A DNA stretch of 64,000 bases from JAUIAI01 sp045106815 (GTDB taxonomy: Bacteria > Pseudomonadota > Gammaproteobacteria > Burkholderiales > Burkholderiaceae_E): assembly GCA_045106815.1 (NCBI GenBank), contig JBGCFG010000056.1, positions 1 to 64,000 of the forward strand, given 5' to 3'. Position numbers and translations under genes: made by a program. Below are positions 8,629-17,500 of the stretch, piece by piece (position 1 is the stretch's first letter; each line of letters begins with the position of its first letter). Below the pieces are notes generated by a model. The model saw only the letters and a list, made by a program, of their open reading frames with translations, was not told where the DNA came from and did no database searches.

Positions 8629-9570
8629 ATGGAATCTCCGTTTAATTACAAGCACTTGCATTACTTTTGGGTGGTCGCCCAGGAGGGCAGCATCACTCAG
8701 GCTGCCGACCGACTCGATGTTGCCAGCCAAACCATTTCCGGCCAAATCAAGCTACTCGAGAAAAGCCTGGGGCACTCGCTATTTGCGCCCAAAGGCCGGG
8801 GCCTGACACTAACCGAGGCAGGCCGCATCGCCCAAGGTTTTGCTGATCGTATCTTCCTACTGGGAGAACAGCTAACAGAAGCCATGAGCGAGCCGGGGTT
8901 GGACGCCACCGTCAGACTGAATGTGGGGACGACTGATGCCCTTCCCAAGCTTGTTGCGTATGAATTGCTCGAACCACTGCTGTCTGCCGAGACAACTGTT
9001 CGGCTCCAGTGCCACGAAGGCGAGTTTGAGGAACTGCTTGCTGAGTTGGCTTTGCACCAACTCGATGTGGTGCTCGCAGACAGACCAATGCCGGCGAGCA
9101 ATGGTCTGCGGGTATTCAGCCATCCGATTGGTGATTCGCCGATTGGCCTTTTTGGTACGCCGGCATTGGTTGATCAGTTCCAGGCGGGATTCCCAGAGTC
9201 GCTCAATCGCGCCCCGATGTTGCTACCCAGCCGCCATACGGCCCTAAGAGCACGCATCGATGCCTGGTTACAAACCGAATCCATCAAGCCCAAGATTCTG
9301 GGAGAGTTTGAAGACAGCGCGCTGCTAGCCACGTTTGCTGGCACCGGGCTCGGCCTGTTTCCCGCCGTGCTCGTGAGCAAGGAAGACCTGAAGGCTCAGT
9401 ACGACGCCCGGCTCCTAGCTGAAATCCCGGGTATTCGGGAGCAGGTTTTTGCGATTACCAACGAACAGCGCATACAGCACCCTTTGGTAGACGCCATGCT
9501 GAGCAATGGTCGACGCTTATGGGGCCACGACCTGACGCCGGAGCTTATCGCGACCCAGTCAGACGATTAA
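8629..9570 (+). CDS. nhaR: LysR-type transcriptional activator, NhaR-like
   Basis: LysR-family regulator of 313 residues. The N-terminal helix-turn-helix contains N-Y-K-H-L-H-Y-F-W-V-V-A, followed by the G-S-I-T-Q-A-A-D-R-L segment, which is characteristic of NhaR, the activator of sodium/proton antiporter genes in enterobacteria. The remainder is a LysR substrate-binding domain. No nhaA-type antiporter lies in this window, so the target is either distant or different. It is divergent from the Bax-inhibitor-1 gene (121 bases between) and its 3' end overlaps the convergent DUF1992 gene by 26 bases. Confidence 0.85.
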   Translation: MESPFNYKHLHYFWVVAQEGSITQAADRLDVASQTISGQIKLLEKSLGHSLFAPKGRGLTLTEAGRIAQGFADRIFLLGEQLTEAMSEPGLDATVRLNVGTTDALPKLVAYELLEPLLSAETTVRLQCHEGEFEELLAELALHQLDVVLADRPMPASNGLRVFSHPIGDSPIGLFGTPALVDQFQAGFPESLNRAPMLLPSRHTALRARIDAWLQTESIKPKILGEFEDSALLATFAGTGLGLFPAVLVSKEDLKAQYDARLLAEIPGIREQVFAITNEQRIQHPLVDAMLSNGRRLWGHDLTPELIATQSDD

Positions 9571-9937
9571 TGATTGCCTGCCGATAGGCACCGCCAGCGG
9601 CGGTATTGAGCGACAGGCCCCGTGAGCGCAGCGCAAGCGTGAGCGCGAGCAACCGCCGTCGGGTCCTGGCCTGTTCAGCAAGATCAAGCGCATCGCCGTC
9701 TTGAGCCGGTTGCTTCAGCGATTGACGCAACATGGCCGCTTCATTGAGTTGCTCAACTTCTGGCGGAACGACACCGGCGTTTCTCAAGATCCGGTTACCC
9801 ACTCTGACCTCTTCAGGCACGAGCGGTTCTTCGGTCAAGTCGAGCGGTTTACCTTTGCCGGGCAGATCGTTGAACGCGCCTTCAGCCTGAGCCGCGGCAA
9901 TACGCTTTTCAACAAGATCTTTAAGACTGGCATTCAT
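9545..9937 (-). CDS. DUF1992 (DnaJ-homologue subfamily C member 28 type) protein
   Basis: Small cytosolic protein of 130 residues with the DUF1992 signature: I-A-A-A-Q-A-E-G-A-F-N-D-L-P-G-K-G-K-P near residues 13-31, then R-I-L-R-N-A-G-V-V-P-P-E. The same domain is found in YhdN-like bacterial proteins and in eukaryotic DNAJC28. No catalytic function is established. The gene is convergent with nhaR and the two overlap at their 3' ends by 26 bases. Confidence 0.88.
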   Translation of the reverse strand: MNASLKDLVEKRIAAAQAEGAFNDLPGKGKPLDLTEEPLVPEEVRVGNRILRNAGVVPPEVEQLNEAAMLRQSLKQPAQDGDALDLAEQARTRRRLLALTLALRSRGLSLNTAAGGAYRQAIINRLTGSR

Positions 9938-9995
9938 GCGGCATTATCGCAGGCCATCAATAAGCGAGTTGAAACGTCCCTGAGAAATGCCCAGA

Positions 9996-10625
9996 CTAGT
10001 GCCTAAACTGAATGGGTCGAGTCCAGCGGCCTGGGCCACAGGACAGTATCGCGCCCATCGCGCCGAGGGCGGCCGCAATGGCATGCAAGCTCGCCGCCGT
10101 GCGGGCTGACGCTTCTACCCAGCGAGCCTCCCAGAACGCATCGATCAACAATTTCACACAAAGCCCCGCGCACACCAACAAAGCAAACAAGGCATTGCGC
10201 CGCCATTTGAGTGGCCGGTCAACTAAGCCGGCAGGCCTGGCAGTCAGCTCTTCATCCATGAGCAGGGAAATTGCCGCATAGCCTACGACCGCATGCAGCG
10301 CGGTTGACAGCCCCGCAACCCAACTGAAGTGTCCCGCCATTAGCACGGCCGCATGCGCGACAGGCGCAGCGAACAAGAGGGCAAATAACCAACCGGAAAC
10401 TGAAATCATGCGACCAAAGATCGACTGGATCAGAAAGAGACCAATCAGATTAGCGATCAGGTGCATGAGATCAATGTGCACAAAACTCGCGCCCCACAGC
10501 CAAAACGGATTGTGAGACCCGATCACCCAGGCATGAACAGGCGCCGTAATCGCATTGGCGAAGAGCAAACTCGTTGCAGTAAACAGCATGGCAACCATGA
10601 CGGCGCCGTACTGGTTAGCGGACAT
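9996..10625 (-). CDS. rrtA: Rhombosortase (rhomboid-family intramembrane protease)
   Basis: Small rhomboid-type intramembrane serine protease of about 209 residues with six hydrophobic segments. The H-I-D-L-M-H-L-I-A-N-L-I-G-L-F-L-I block is the rhomboid TM2 region, G-L-S-T-A-L-H-A holds the nucleophile Ser in the loop-to-helix position, and S-L-H-A-I-A-A-A-L-G-A holds the partner His. Its size and its position directly after a subtilase with a GlyGly-CTERM tail mark it as rhombosortase, which cleaves that tail at the inner membrane. The ATG at 10625 overlaps the protease gene by 11 bases; a TTG at 10652 is possible but less likely. Alternative: an ordinary rhomboid, less likely given the neighbour. 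Confidence 0.85.
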   Translation of the reverse strand: MSANQYGAVMVAMLFTATSLLFANAITAPVHAWVIGSHNPFWLWGASFVHIDLMHLIANLIGLFLIQSIFGRMISVSGWLFALLFAAPVAHAAVLMAGHFSWVAGLSTALHAVVGYAAISLLMDEELTARPAGLVDRPLKWRRNALFALLVCAGLCVKLLIDAFWEARWVEASARTAASLHAIAAALGAMGAILSCGPGRWTRPIQFRH

Positions 10626-12744
10626 AAAGGCGTCTGCGCGCGATCCACGCAAGCATCAGCAATAAGGCTCCGTGTAAACCCAGAGCGCCGCCGCCGCCGC
10701 CGGGGTTCGATGTTTCAGCCTGCTGTTCTTCAGCACTCTTAACCTCAATTTGCAGGGTTGAACCCACGCCGGACCCAATGGAATCAAATGGCGTGACCAC
10801 GACATCATGTTCGCCGGCCTGCGCTGCCGGCCACACAACAGAATTGTCCTCGACTCTTATGCCTTTGGCCACAGAAGCCTGATCTATCCCCACGGCATCA
10901 GGGGTTGATCCGTCGCTGAGGGCAAAGGTGCGTCGCACTTCGACACCGGGCTCGACAACAATGGGGTCAAGCGGCGCAAGGGTTGGCGCCACGGTCACCC
11001 AGGTTGAAAGGTTAGCCACCCGCGTTAAGCCTGAGTTGTCCTGAACGGAGACTTCAAAGGTCAGGGTTTGCGCAGCAGTAGGCGCGACGAAACTTGCCTG
11101 GCGCGACTCGTTGGAGAACTGCAAGACAACCGACTCACCTGTGAGTTGTCGCCAGGTGTACACGGGATTGATCGCGTCATTACTTGCCTGTGCCGTCATC
11201 GTGACAGTGTCCGCTGCGCGAACTGCAGCAGCATCAATACTGGCCGTGACCGAAAAGCCCGTCGCAGTCAGTGCGTCATTAACATCAAGCATGCCGGCGC
11301 CGCATAGATCACCCGCGCAGTCGCCTGTGGCAAAGGGACGAGCAGCATTGACCAGGATGCTCTGAATCTGGTCTGGCGTGCGCGAGCCATTTCGCTCAAG
11401 CAGCAGGGCCGCCGCACCACTCACATGTGGCGCGGAGAAACTTGTACCTGCACTCATCACGTAGGTGGGCCCGCTGACGTCCTGGCTGGCCACCGCAACG
11501 AAGTTGCTCGACGTATTGTTGCAAACGGCGCCTGCGCCTTCCGCACAGCCGCCACCTGCGGCAGACAAAGTCGTCCCCGCGCCAGCATTGGCGTAGTCAG
11601 CGCGCTTGCCATCTTTTGTTGATGCGGTCACAGCGATCACGCCTTGACAGGACGCTGGTACCGAGATGGCATCGGCACCATCATTGCCGGTGCTGACAAT
11701 GATGCTGGCGCCCGTTGCCCGGACCTCATCAATAATGGATTGAACAGTCGCACTGCAAACGGCTCCGGGACTGGTGGTGCCAAGACTCAGATTGAGTACC
11801 TTGGCCGGATTCGGGTTAACAGGCAGACCGCTGACGCTTAGGCCTACTGCCCAGCGCATGCCGTCAAGCACATCGCTCAAAAACCCGCCACAACCACTAA
11901 TCACTCTTACCGGCAGGATGTTTGCCTCCGGTGCAACACCCGCCATACCCACCGCATTGTCAACGCGTGCAGCGATGATGCTGCCAACCATCAGGCCATG
12001 TGGATTCGCACTGCGTGCGCCTGTGCCGTTATCGCAACTCATCGTGTCGGTCGGATCGGCGTCACGAGCATCACCATCACCCGCTAGTCCGGCATCAGCA
12101 ATCAGGTCATATCCGCCGATCCACGCACCGACCATATCGGGGTGATCGACTCGGCCGGTATCCAGTACCGCGACCGTCACGCCGCTCCCTTTACCCTGCG
12201 GCCAAACTGGTTCGGTGTGGGTGGTACCAGCATCAGGCCCCTCTAGATTCCACAACACGTAGGCGAGCGGATCATTCGTAAAAATCCCGTGCCGCGAGAC
12301 ATGCCTGTCAATCAGCACAGCGCGAACGTCGGGGTCTTGTTCGAGTTCAGCGGCATATGCGCGAGCCTGCGAGAGACTCATGGTGTCTGGTAGATCGACG
12401 CGCACTCCGATAGCGAACGCCGTGTCAATAACGGCCGGCGCGGTTCTAATAGGGGCGACGCTGGAGCTCTGTGTCTTGCCGCCATCAAGTCTGATCGGTC
12501 CCGAGGGAAGTGATATGCCAAAGGTCTTCGCCGTTGGCTGCACACCATCGTGGTAGTACACCACCAATCGCGAAGCATTCTCGGGATCGGTTAACTCGGG
12601 GGTTGGCTTGACCGGTTCGATCGGCGGGGTGGCAAGTGTCGGTAGCGCGAGCGCAGCCAGTACCAGCGCAGCTAGCACGCGCGCAATCGCAACGCCTTGT
12701 ACCTGCGACCGTGAACCCAGGTCAGTTCTAAACCTCATCGTCAT
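10615..12744 (-). CDS. Secreted S8 (subtilisin-like) serine protease with GlyGly-CTERM tail
   Basis: Extracellular or surface subtilase, 709 residues from the ATG at 12744. A signal segment (about 20-38, ending L-A-T) is followed by a propeptide with the sequence S-L-S-Q-A-R-A-Y-A, then the peptidase domain with Asp195 (V-L-D-T-G), His249 (P-H-G-L-M-V-G) and Ser435 (G-T-S-F-S-A-P-H-V-S-G). A beta-sandwich (PKD/Ig-like) region follows near 520-600 and a second beta region to about 670. The end is a Gly-rich run, a hydrophobic helix (L-H-G-A-L-L-L-M-L-A-W-I-A) and R-R-R: a GlyGly-CTERM sorting signal. Such proteins go through type II secretion after rhombosortase processing. A second ATG at 12738 is an equally possible start. 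Confidence 0.92.
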   Translation of the reverse strand: MTMRFRTDLGSRSQVQGVAIARVLAALVLAALALPTLATPPIEPVKPTPELTDPENASRLVVYYHDGVQPTAKTFGISLPSGPIRLDGGKTQSSSVAPIRTAPAVIDTAFAIGVRVDLPDTMSLSQARAYAAELEQDPDVRAVLIDRHVSRHGIFTNDPLAYVLWNLEGPDAGTTHTEPVWPQGKGSGVTVAVLDTGRVDHPDMVGAWIGGYDLIADAGLAGDGDARDADPTDTMSCDNGTGARSANPHGLMVGSIIAARVDNAVGMAGVAPEANILPVRVISGCGGFLSDVLDGMRWAVGLSVSGLPVNPNPAKVLNLSLGTTSPGAVCSATVQSIIDEVRATGASIIVSTGNDGADAISVPASCQGVIAVTASTKDGKRADYANAGAGTTLSAAGGGCAEGAGAVCNNTSSNFVAVASQDVSGPTYVMSAGTSFSAPHVSGAAALLLERNGSRTPDQIQSILVNAARPFATGDCAGDLCGAGMLDVNDALTATGFSVTASIDAAAVRAADTVTMTAQASNDAINPVYTWRQLTGESVVLQFSNESRQASFVAPTAAQTLTFEVSVQDNSGLTRVANLSTWVTVAPTLAPLDPIVVEPGVEVRRTFALSDGSTPDAVGIDQASVAKGIRVEDNSVVWPAAQAGEHDVVVTPFDSIGSGVGSTLQIEVKSAEEQQAETSNPGGGGGALGLHGALLLMLAWIARRRLYVR

Positions 12745-12900
12745 CCGTCCATTTCTGCAATGCCGTTGCTCGCCACACGTCAAGTGGCAAGCCTCTACAG
12801 GGCATTCTTAAGGGAAGCGGTTGACGTTCAAAGCGACGGCCGGTACTAACCGGTTATTCGGCCATCGCGACCGACAAGCGGCCGAATTGAGGTTGTTAAA

Positions 12901-14388
12901 TTACCTCACGAGCGTACGCGACACGGCATCATGCCAGCCAGCAAGTGCTTGTTCACGGTCGGATTCCTGAAGCTGGGATTCAAAGCGGCGCTGCAATCGC
13001 CAGTTGGCAGAAAAGCCTGCCTCATCAGGCCAAACACCCGCCTGCATGCCAGCCAGCCAGGCCGCACCAAGTGCCGTCGTCTCCAGAATCTCAGGCCGAT
13101 CCACCGGCGCGCCCAGTAAGTCAGACAGGCGCTGCATGGTCCAATCTGACGCAACCATGCCGCCATCGACGCGCAAAACCGTCTGGCCATCACTGCCCCA
13201 GTCAGCCTGCATGGCAGTCAATAGGTCGCAGGTTTGAAAGCAAACAGATTCAAGAGCGGCTTTGGCTAGTTCATTAGGACCGGTGCCACGCGTGATACCG
13301 AATATCGCGCCGCGCGCGTTGGCATCCCAATGCGGCGCGCCGAGACCAGTAAACGCAGGCACCAGATAGACCGCTTGATTGGGATCAGCCTTAGCCGCCA
13401 TCTCGCCCGATTCGCTGGCGCTGCGAATAATGGACAACCCGTCGCGCAACCATTGCACTGCTGCGCCCGCGACAAAAATTGAGCCCTCAAGCGCATAGGT
13501 TGTCTTGCCGCGCAGACGATAGGCAACCGTGCTGAGGAGCCGGTTCTTGGACGGTACAAAATCTGCGCCCGTATTCAACACCGCAAAGCAACCCGTGCCG
13601 TAAGTTGACTTCAACATACCGGGTTCGAAACAGGCTTGACCCAGCGTTGCCGCCTGCTGATCGCCAGCAACACCCAGAATGGGCATTGCGCCGCCAAAGA
13701 GCGCCGGATCTGTTGTGCCAAAGTCAGCCGCACAATCCCGCACTTCGGGCAACAAGCTCGCGGGAATATTGAGAGCGGCCAGGAGTTCTTCATCCCATAC
13801 CTGGCGACGGATATCAAACAGCAAGGTACGCGATGCATTGGTGGCGTCGGTGGCATGCACTCGGCCACCGGTCAGACGCCAGATCAGAAACGAATCAACC
13901 GTGCCAAATGCCAGCTTGCCGGCCTCGGCAAGCTCCCTGGCGCCTGAAACATTATCGAGAATCCAGGCAATCTTGGTGCCAGAGAAATAAGGATCTAGCA
14001 ACAAACCCGTTCGCTCTGAAAACAGGGGCTCCAGCCCCTGCGCTCGGAGTTGCTCGCAAAAGGCCGCCGTGCGTCGATCCTGCCACACAATAGCGTTGCA
14101 GATTGCCTCGCCCGTCTCACGGTGCCAGACCAGGGTTGTTTCGCGCTGGTTGGTAATACCAATTGCGGCGATATCAGTCGCCTCAAGCTGGGCGGCGCTC
14201 AAGGCCTGACGCACCGTTTCAGTCGTGGTGTTCCAGATGTCTTCGGGCCGATGCTCTACCCAGCCGGAATCGGGGAAGAGTTGCTCGAACTCCTGCTGCC
14301 CGACGCCAATCGCTCGAAACTGATCATTAAAAACAATCGCCCGAGAACTGGTCGTTCCCTGGTCGATAGCCAGTACAAACCCGCTCAT
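12901..14388 (-). CDS. glpK: Glycerol kinase
   Basis: Cytosolic ATP:glycerol 3-phosphotransferase, 495 residues, the standard length. The start carries D-Q-G-T-T-S-S-R-A-I-V-F (phosphate-binding loop 1), followed by A-I-V-W-Q-D-R-R and the FGGY C-terminal signature region around G-L-G-A-P-H-W-D-A-N-A-R-G. It is the last gene of the minus-strand glycerol operon, 75 bases after the DUF2160 gene, and supplies glycerol 3-phosphate to GlpD. A weak inverted repeat (TTCGGCC/GGCCGAA, 12857-12886) lies after the stop but has no T run. Confidence 0.97.
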   Translation of the reverse strand: MSGFVLAIDQGTTSSRAIVFNDQFRAIGVGQQEFEQLFPDSGWVEHRPEDIWNTTTETVRQALSAAQLEATDIAAIGITNQRETTLVWHRETGEAICNAIVWQDRRTAAFCEQLRAQGLEPLFSERTGLLLDPYFSGTKIAWILDNVSGARELAEAGKLAFGTVDSFLIWRLTGGRVHATDATNASRTLLFDIRRQVWDEELLAALNIPASLLPEVRDCAADFGTTDPALFGGAMPILGVAGDQQAATLGQACFEPGMLKSTYGTGCFAVLNTGADFVPSKNRLLSTVAYRLRGKTTYALEGSIFVAGAAVQWLRDGLSIIRSASESGEMAAKADPNQAVYLVPAFTGLGAPHWDANARGAIFGITRGTGPNELAKAALESVCFQTCDLLTAMQADWGSDGQTVLRVDGGMVASDWTMQRLSDLLGAPVDRPEILETTALGAAWLAGMQAGVWPDEAGFSANWRLQRRFESQLQESDREQALAGWHDAVSRTLVR

Positions 14389-14463
14389 GGCTGCTCTCCC
14401 CTTCTTGACAATGTCATCAGGGCCTAATCATACAAACAGAGTGGCCAATCGTGATGCACTGGC

Positions 14464-14745
14464 TCAGACAAAACGGAAAATCAGGACTGCCAATACAAGA
14501 GACAAGATAATCGCGCCTGTCAGCGGCGTGCCCGCGAAGAACAACCAGCCCAGATGAACCCACCCGGCGGTGAGCAATGAAATAAACAGGCGATCGCCGC
14601 GTGTTGTGTCGAGCGCGAGGATGCCGCGTCGGGGATTTCCCCCTGGCGAGAATTTTTCCCAAATGGCCATACCAACCAGCAGCGCCAAGATGAAAAGCCA
14701 GAAAGTTGCGGTTTGAGGCGTCCACGCCATCCAGGAAAGATTCAT
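14464..14745 (-). CDS. DUF2160 small membrane protein of the glycerol transporter operon
   Basis: Small integral membrane protein, 93 residues, with three hydrophobic segments (about 12-30, 52-70, 72-92). The segments F-S-P-G-G-N-P-R-R-G-I-L and T-T-R-G-D-R-L-F are typical of the DUF2160 family, which is known mostly from glycerol ABC transporter operons. It starts three bases after the glpQ stop and precedes glpK, so it belongs to the operon. Role unknown; a transporter accessory subunit or glycerol facilitator accessory is a reasonable inference. Confidence 0.85.
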   Translation of the reverse strand: MNLSWMAWTPQTATFWLFILALLVGMAIWEKFSPGGNPRRGILALDTTRGDRLFISLLTAGWVHLGWLFFAGTPLTGAIILSLVLAVLIFRFV

Positions 14746-14748
14746 GGT

Positions 14749-15549
14749 CTAGACCCGCCCCAGGGCAAAGCCCTTAGCAATGTAGTTACGAACGAAGTAG
14801 ATCACGAACGCACCCGGTACGATCGTCAATGTTCCAGCAGCCGCTAGCAGACCAAGCTCATAGCCCGATGTGCTGGCTGTTCGCGTCATGGTCGCGGCAA
14901 TTGGCTTGGCATCAACCGACGTGAGCGTCTTAGCAAGCAGCAACTCGACCCAAGAGAACATAAAGCAGAAAAACGCCGCCACACCGATACCTGCCGCAAT
15001 GGTGGGTAAAAAGATCTTGATAAAGAATTTCCAGAACGGATAACCATCCACAAACGCAGTTTCGTCCAACTCCTTGGGCACGCCAGACATAAAGCCTTCA
15101 AGAATCCAGACTGCGAGCGGAATATTGAATAGACAATGCGCCAGCGCAACCGCCAGGTGGGTATCGAACAGCCCTACTGCTGAATATAGTTGGAAGAACG
15201 GCAGGGCAAATACTGCGGCCGGCGCCATGCGATTTGTGAGCAACCAGAAGAACAAGTGCTTATCGCCCAAAAACCGATATCGCGAAAACGCATAGGCAGC
15301 GGGCAATGCAACAGACACTGAGATCACCGTATTAATGACGACGTAGGTGAGTGAATTCAGGTAGCCGTTGTACCAGACTGGATCAGTAAAGATTTTGCGG
15401 TAGTTGTCGAGCGTAAAGTCCTGAGGCCAGAGACTAAAGGTGCCGAGAATTTCATTCGTGGTTTTGAACGACATGTTCAGCAACCAGTAGATCGGCAACA
15501 TCAGGAAAATGATGTAGAGCGTTGGCACCAGCCATTTCATCTTTTTCAT
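14749..15549 (-). CDS. glpQ: Glycerol ABC transporter permease GlpQ
   Basis: Inner-membrane permease of the MalG type, about 266 residues, six hydrophobic segments. The ATG at 15549 gives the TAATG junction with glpP (MKKMKWLVPTLYIIFLMLPI); a longer frame to 15591 would overlap glpP and is unlikely. The EAA coupling loop is visible as K-E-L-D-E-T-A-F-V-D-G-Y-P-F-W-K-F-F, in which the usual E-A-A is E-T-A. With GlpP it forms the channel. Not the same protein as the E. coli phosphodiesterase also called GlpQ. Confidence 0.93.
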   Translation of the reverse strand: MKKMKWLVPTLYIIFLMLPIYWLLNMSFKTTNEILGTFSLWPQDFTLDNYRKIFTDPVWYNGYLNSLTYVVINTVISVSVALPAAYAFSRYRFLGDKHLFFWLLTNRMAPAAVFALPFFQLYSAVGLFDTHLAVALAHCLFNIPLAVWILEGFMSGVPKELDETAFVDGYPFWKFFIKIFLPTIAAGIGVAAFFCFMFSWVELLLAKTLTSVDAKPIAATMTRTASTSGYELGLLAAAGTLTIVPGAFVIYFVRNYIAKGFALGRV

Positions 15550-16415
15550 TAGTTCGGCTCGTCGCGCGTCATCACGGAATAGAAGATCCATGAAAACAGC
15601 AGAATAATCAGGAAGTAAATCAGAGACATGGCTGCGGCTGGTCCCAGGTCAAACTGGCCCAGCGCAATTTTCACCAGATCGATTGACAACAGAGTCGTCG
15701 AGTTACCTGGTCCGCCTCCGGTGAGAACAAAAGGCTCGGTGTAAACGTTGAAGCTATCCATAAAGCGTAGCAATATCGCAATGGTCAATACGCGCTTCAT
15801 CTTGGGTAGCTGGATGTAGCGGAACACGGCCCAGGAAGAAGCCCCATCGATTTTGGCTGCCTGATAGTAAGCATCAGGAATTGAACTCAGACCGGCATAC
15901 GCGAGTAGGACAACCAGCGACGTCCAGTGCCATACATCCATTGCGATGAGTGTTGCCCAGGCCGCTAGTGGCTGGCGCGTAAAGTTGTAGTCAAAGCCAA
16001 TCGCATTGAGCGTGCGCCCCAACAGACCGATGTCAGGCAATGCAAAGATATTCCACATGGCACCCACGACGTTCCAGGGAATCAGCAGAGGCATCGCCAT
16101 CAGAACAAGGCAAACCGATACCCAGGGGCCTTTCCGCGGCATCGCCAGCGCTATCGCAACCCCCAAGGGCACTTGAATCGCCAGGATCAGTCCCGTAAAG
16201 ATCAACTGCCGCTTAAGTGAGTCGTGAAAGCGATCGGAGGTCAAGATCTCCTGAAACCAAACGACGCCTTCAAAGAAGAACTCGTTATTCCCAAAGGTTT
16301 CCTGGACCGAGTAGTTCACAACGGTCATGAGAGGGATGACGGCGTTGAACGCCACCAGAATAACCACCGGCAGAACAAACAACCAACCCTTTTGATTTTC
16401 GATCTTGGTGCTCAT
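15549..16415 (-). CDS. glpP: Glycerol ABC transporter permease GlpP
   Basis: Inner-membrane permease of the MalF/UgpA type, 288 residues with six hydrophobic segments. The start overlaps the glpT stop by four bases (ATGA) and the stop shares a base with the glpQ start, so translation of glpT, glpP and glpQ is coupled. The EAA loop reads D-A-Y-Y-Q-A-A-K-I-D-G-A-S-S-W-A-V-F. Following it is a long hydrophobic C-terminal segment. The gene set glpV-S-T-P-Q matches the glycerol importer described in Rhizobium. Confidence 0.93.
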   Translation of the reverse strand: MSTKIENQKGWLFVLPVVILVAFNAVIPLMTVVNYSVQETFGNNEFFFEGVVWFQEILTSDRFHDSLKRQLIFTGLILAIQVPLGVAIALAMPRKGPWVSVCLVLMAMPLLIPWNVVGAMWNIFALPDIGLLGRTLNAIGFDYNFTRQPLAAWATLIAMDVWHWTSLVVLLAYAGLSSIPDAYYQAAKIDGASSWAVFRYIQLPKMKRVLTIAILLRFMDSFNVYTEPFVLTGGGPGNSTTLLSIDLVKIALGQFDLGPAAAMSLIYFLIILLFSWIFYSVMTRDEPN

Positions 16416-17488
16416 TCGACTAAACCTCCGCCCGCATAGATTCTTGTGAATGCTGGATCAAAGCTCACCCGGGCGTTGTCAGCGGGAATGGCCTCGTCTT
16501 CACTTAGCAAAAGGCGAATTTTTGCACTGCCGCTGCGGGTTTCAACAATTCTGAAGCGGCCCGTATCGCTGACTTTCTCAATCGAAACAGGCAAGCCCTG
16601 CGATGCGAATTTGACAAACTCAGGTCGTACGCCAACCTCGAATTCGCCACTGTTCGCGGGCAATCGACTCATAGCCTCGCGATTCTCAACGGCCACTTCG
16701 ACCCCATTGACAACTGCGGCGCCACCTGAAAACTCACACGGTAAGACGTTCATGCCAGGTGAGCCAATGAAGTGGCCTACAAAGGTATGGGATGGTCGCT
16801 CGAACAACTCAACCGGTGTGCCTGCCTGCACGACACGACCGTCATGCATAACCACGACCTTGTCAGCAAAGGTCAATGCCTCGGTCTGATCGTGGGTGAC
16901 GTAAATCATGGTGGTTCCAACCCGCTGATGCAGCTCCTTTAGCTTGGAACGGAGGCGCCACTTCAGGTGCGGATCGATGACGGTGAGGGGCTCATCGAAC
17001 AAAATTGCATTCACGTCTGAACGTACAAGCCCTCGACCGAGCGATATCTTTTGCTTGCCATCTGCCGTCAAACCGGATGCACGCTTCTTGAGCATCTCGA
17101 TTAAGTCGGTCATGTCGGCAATTTCTTCTACCCGCTTCTTGATGTCAACTTCATTCATACCTCGATTGCGGAGCGGAAACGCCAGGTTGTCATATACCGT
17201 CATGGTGTCGTAGACGACTGGAAACTGAAACACCTGCGCAATGTTGCGCTCATCCGGAGACAGCGCTGAGACGTCCTGCTCGTCGAACAAAATCTTGCCT
17301 TCCGAGGCCTTGAGCAATCCCGAGATGATGTTGAGCAGCGTCGTTTTGCCACACCCTGACGGACCCAGCAATGCATAGGCGCCGCCATCGGTCCAATCCA
17401 GATGGACCCGCTGCAACGCATAGTCGGCATCGTTTTTCGGCGAGGGTAAGTAACTATGCCGAAGTTCAGAAAGCGTAATTTTGGCCAT
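16412..17488 (-). CDS. glpT: Glycerol ABC transporter ATPase GlpT (degenerate signature motif)
   Basis: Cytosolic ATP-binding subunit, 358 residues: ABC domain to about 240 and a regulatory TOBE-like C-terminal domain. Walker A is canonical (G-P-S-G-C-G-K-T, 42-49), Walker B is I-L-F-D-E, and the H-loop His199 is present (V-T-H-D-Q). The signature motif is not L-S-G-G-Q but L-T-A-D-G-K-Q (140-146). It pairs with GlpS, whose H-loop is changed instead. Named after the glpSTPQV glycerol system; unrelated to the E. coli glycerol-3-phosphate antiporter GlpT. Coupled by overlap to glpP. Confidence 0.92.
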   Translation of the reverse strand: MAKITLSELRHSYLPSPKNDADYALQRVHLDWTDGGAYALLGPSGCGKTTLLNIISGLLKASEGKILFDEQDVSALSPDERNIAQVFQFPVVYDTMTVYDNLAFPLRNRGMNEVDIKKRVEEIADMTDLIEMLKKRASGLTADGKQKISLGRGLVRSDVNAILFDEPLTVIDPHLKWRLRSKLKELHQRVGTTMIYVTHDQTEALTFADKVVVMHDGRVVQAGTPVELFERPSHTFVGHFIGSPGMNVLPCEFSGGAAVVNGVEVAVENREAMSRLPANSGEFEVGVRPEFVKFASQGLPVSIEKVSDTGRFRIVETRSGSAKIRLLLSEDEAIPADNARVSFDPAFTRIYAGGGLVE

Positions 17489-17500
17489 ATCGGATCCGTT

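Noticed and set aside
12857..12886. TTCGGCC/GGCCGAA inverted repeat as glpK terminator
   Set aside because: The stem is only seven pairs around a long loop and lacks a T run; noted only as weak.
14417..14725. Alternative 102-residue frame overlapping the DUF2160 gene
   Set aside because: Different frame; the 93-residue frame has the DUF2160 motifs and membrane segments.
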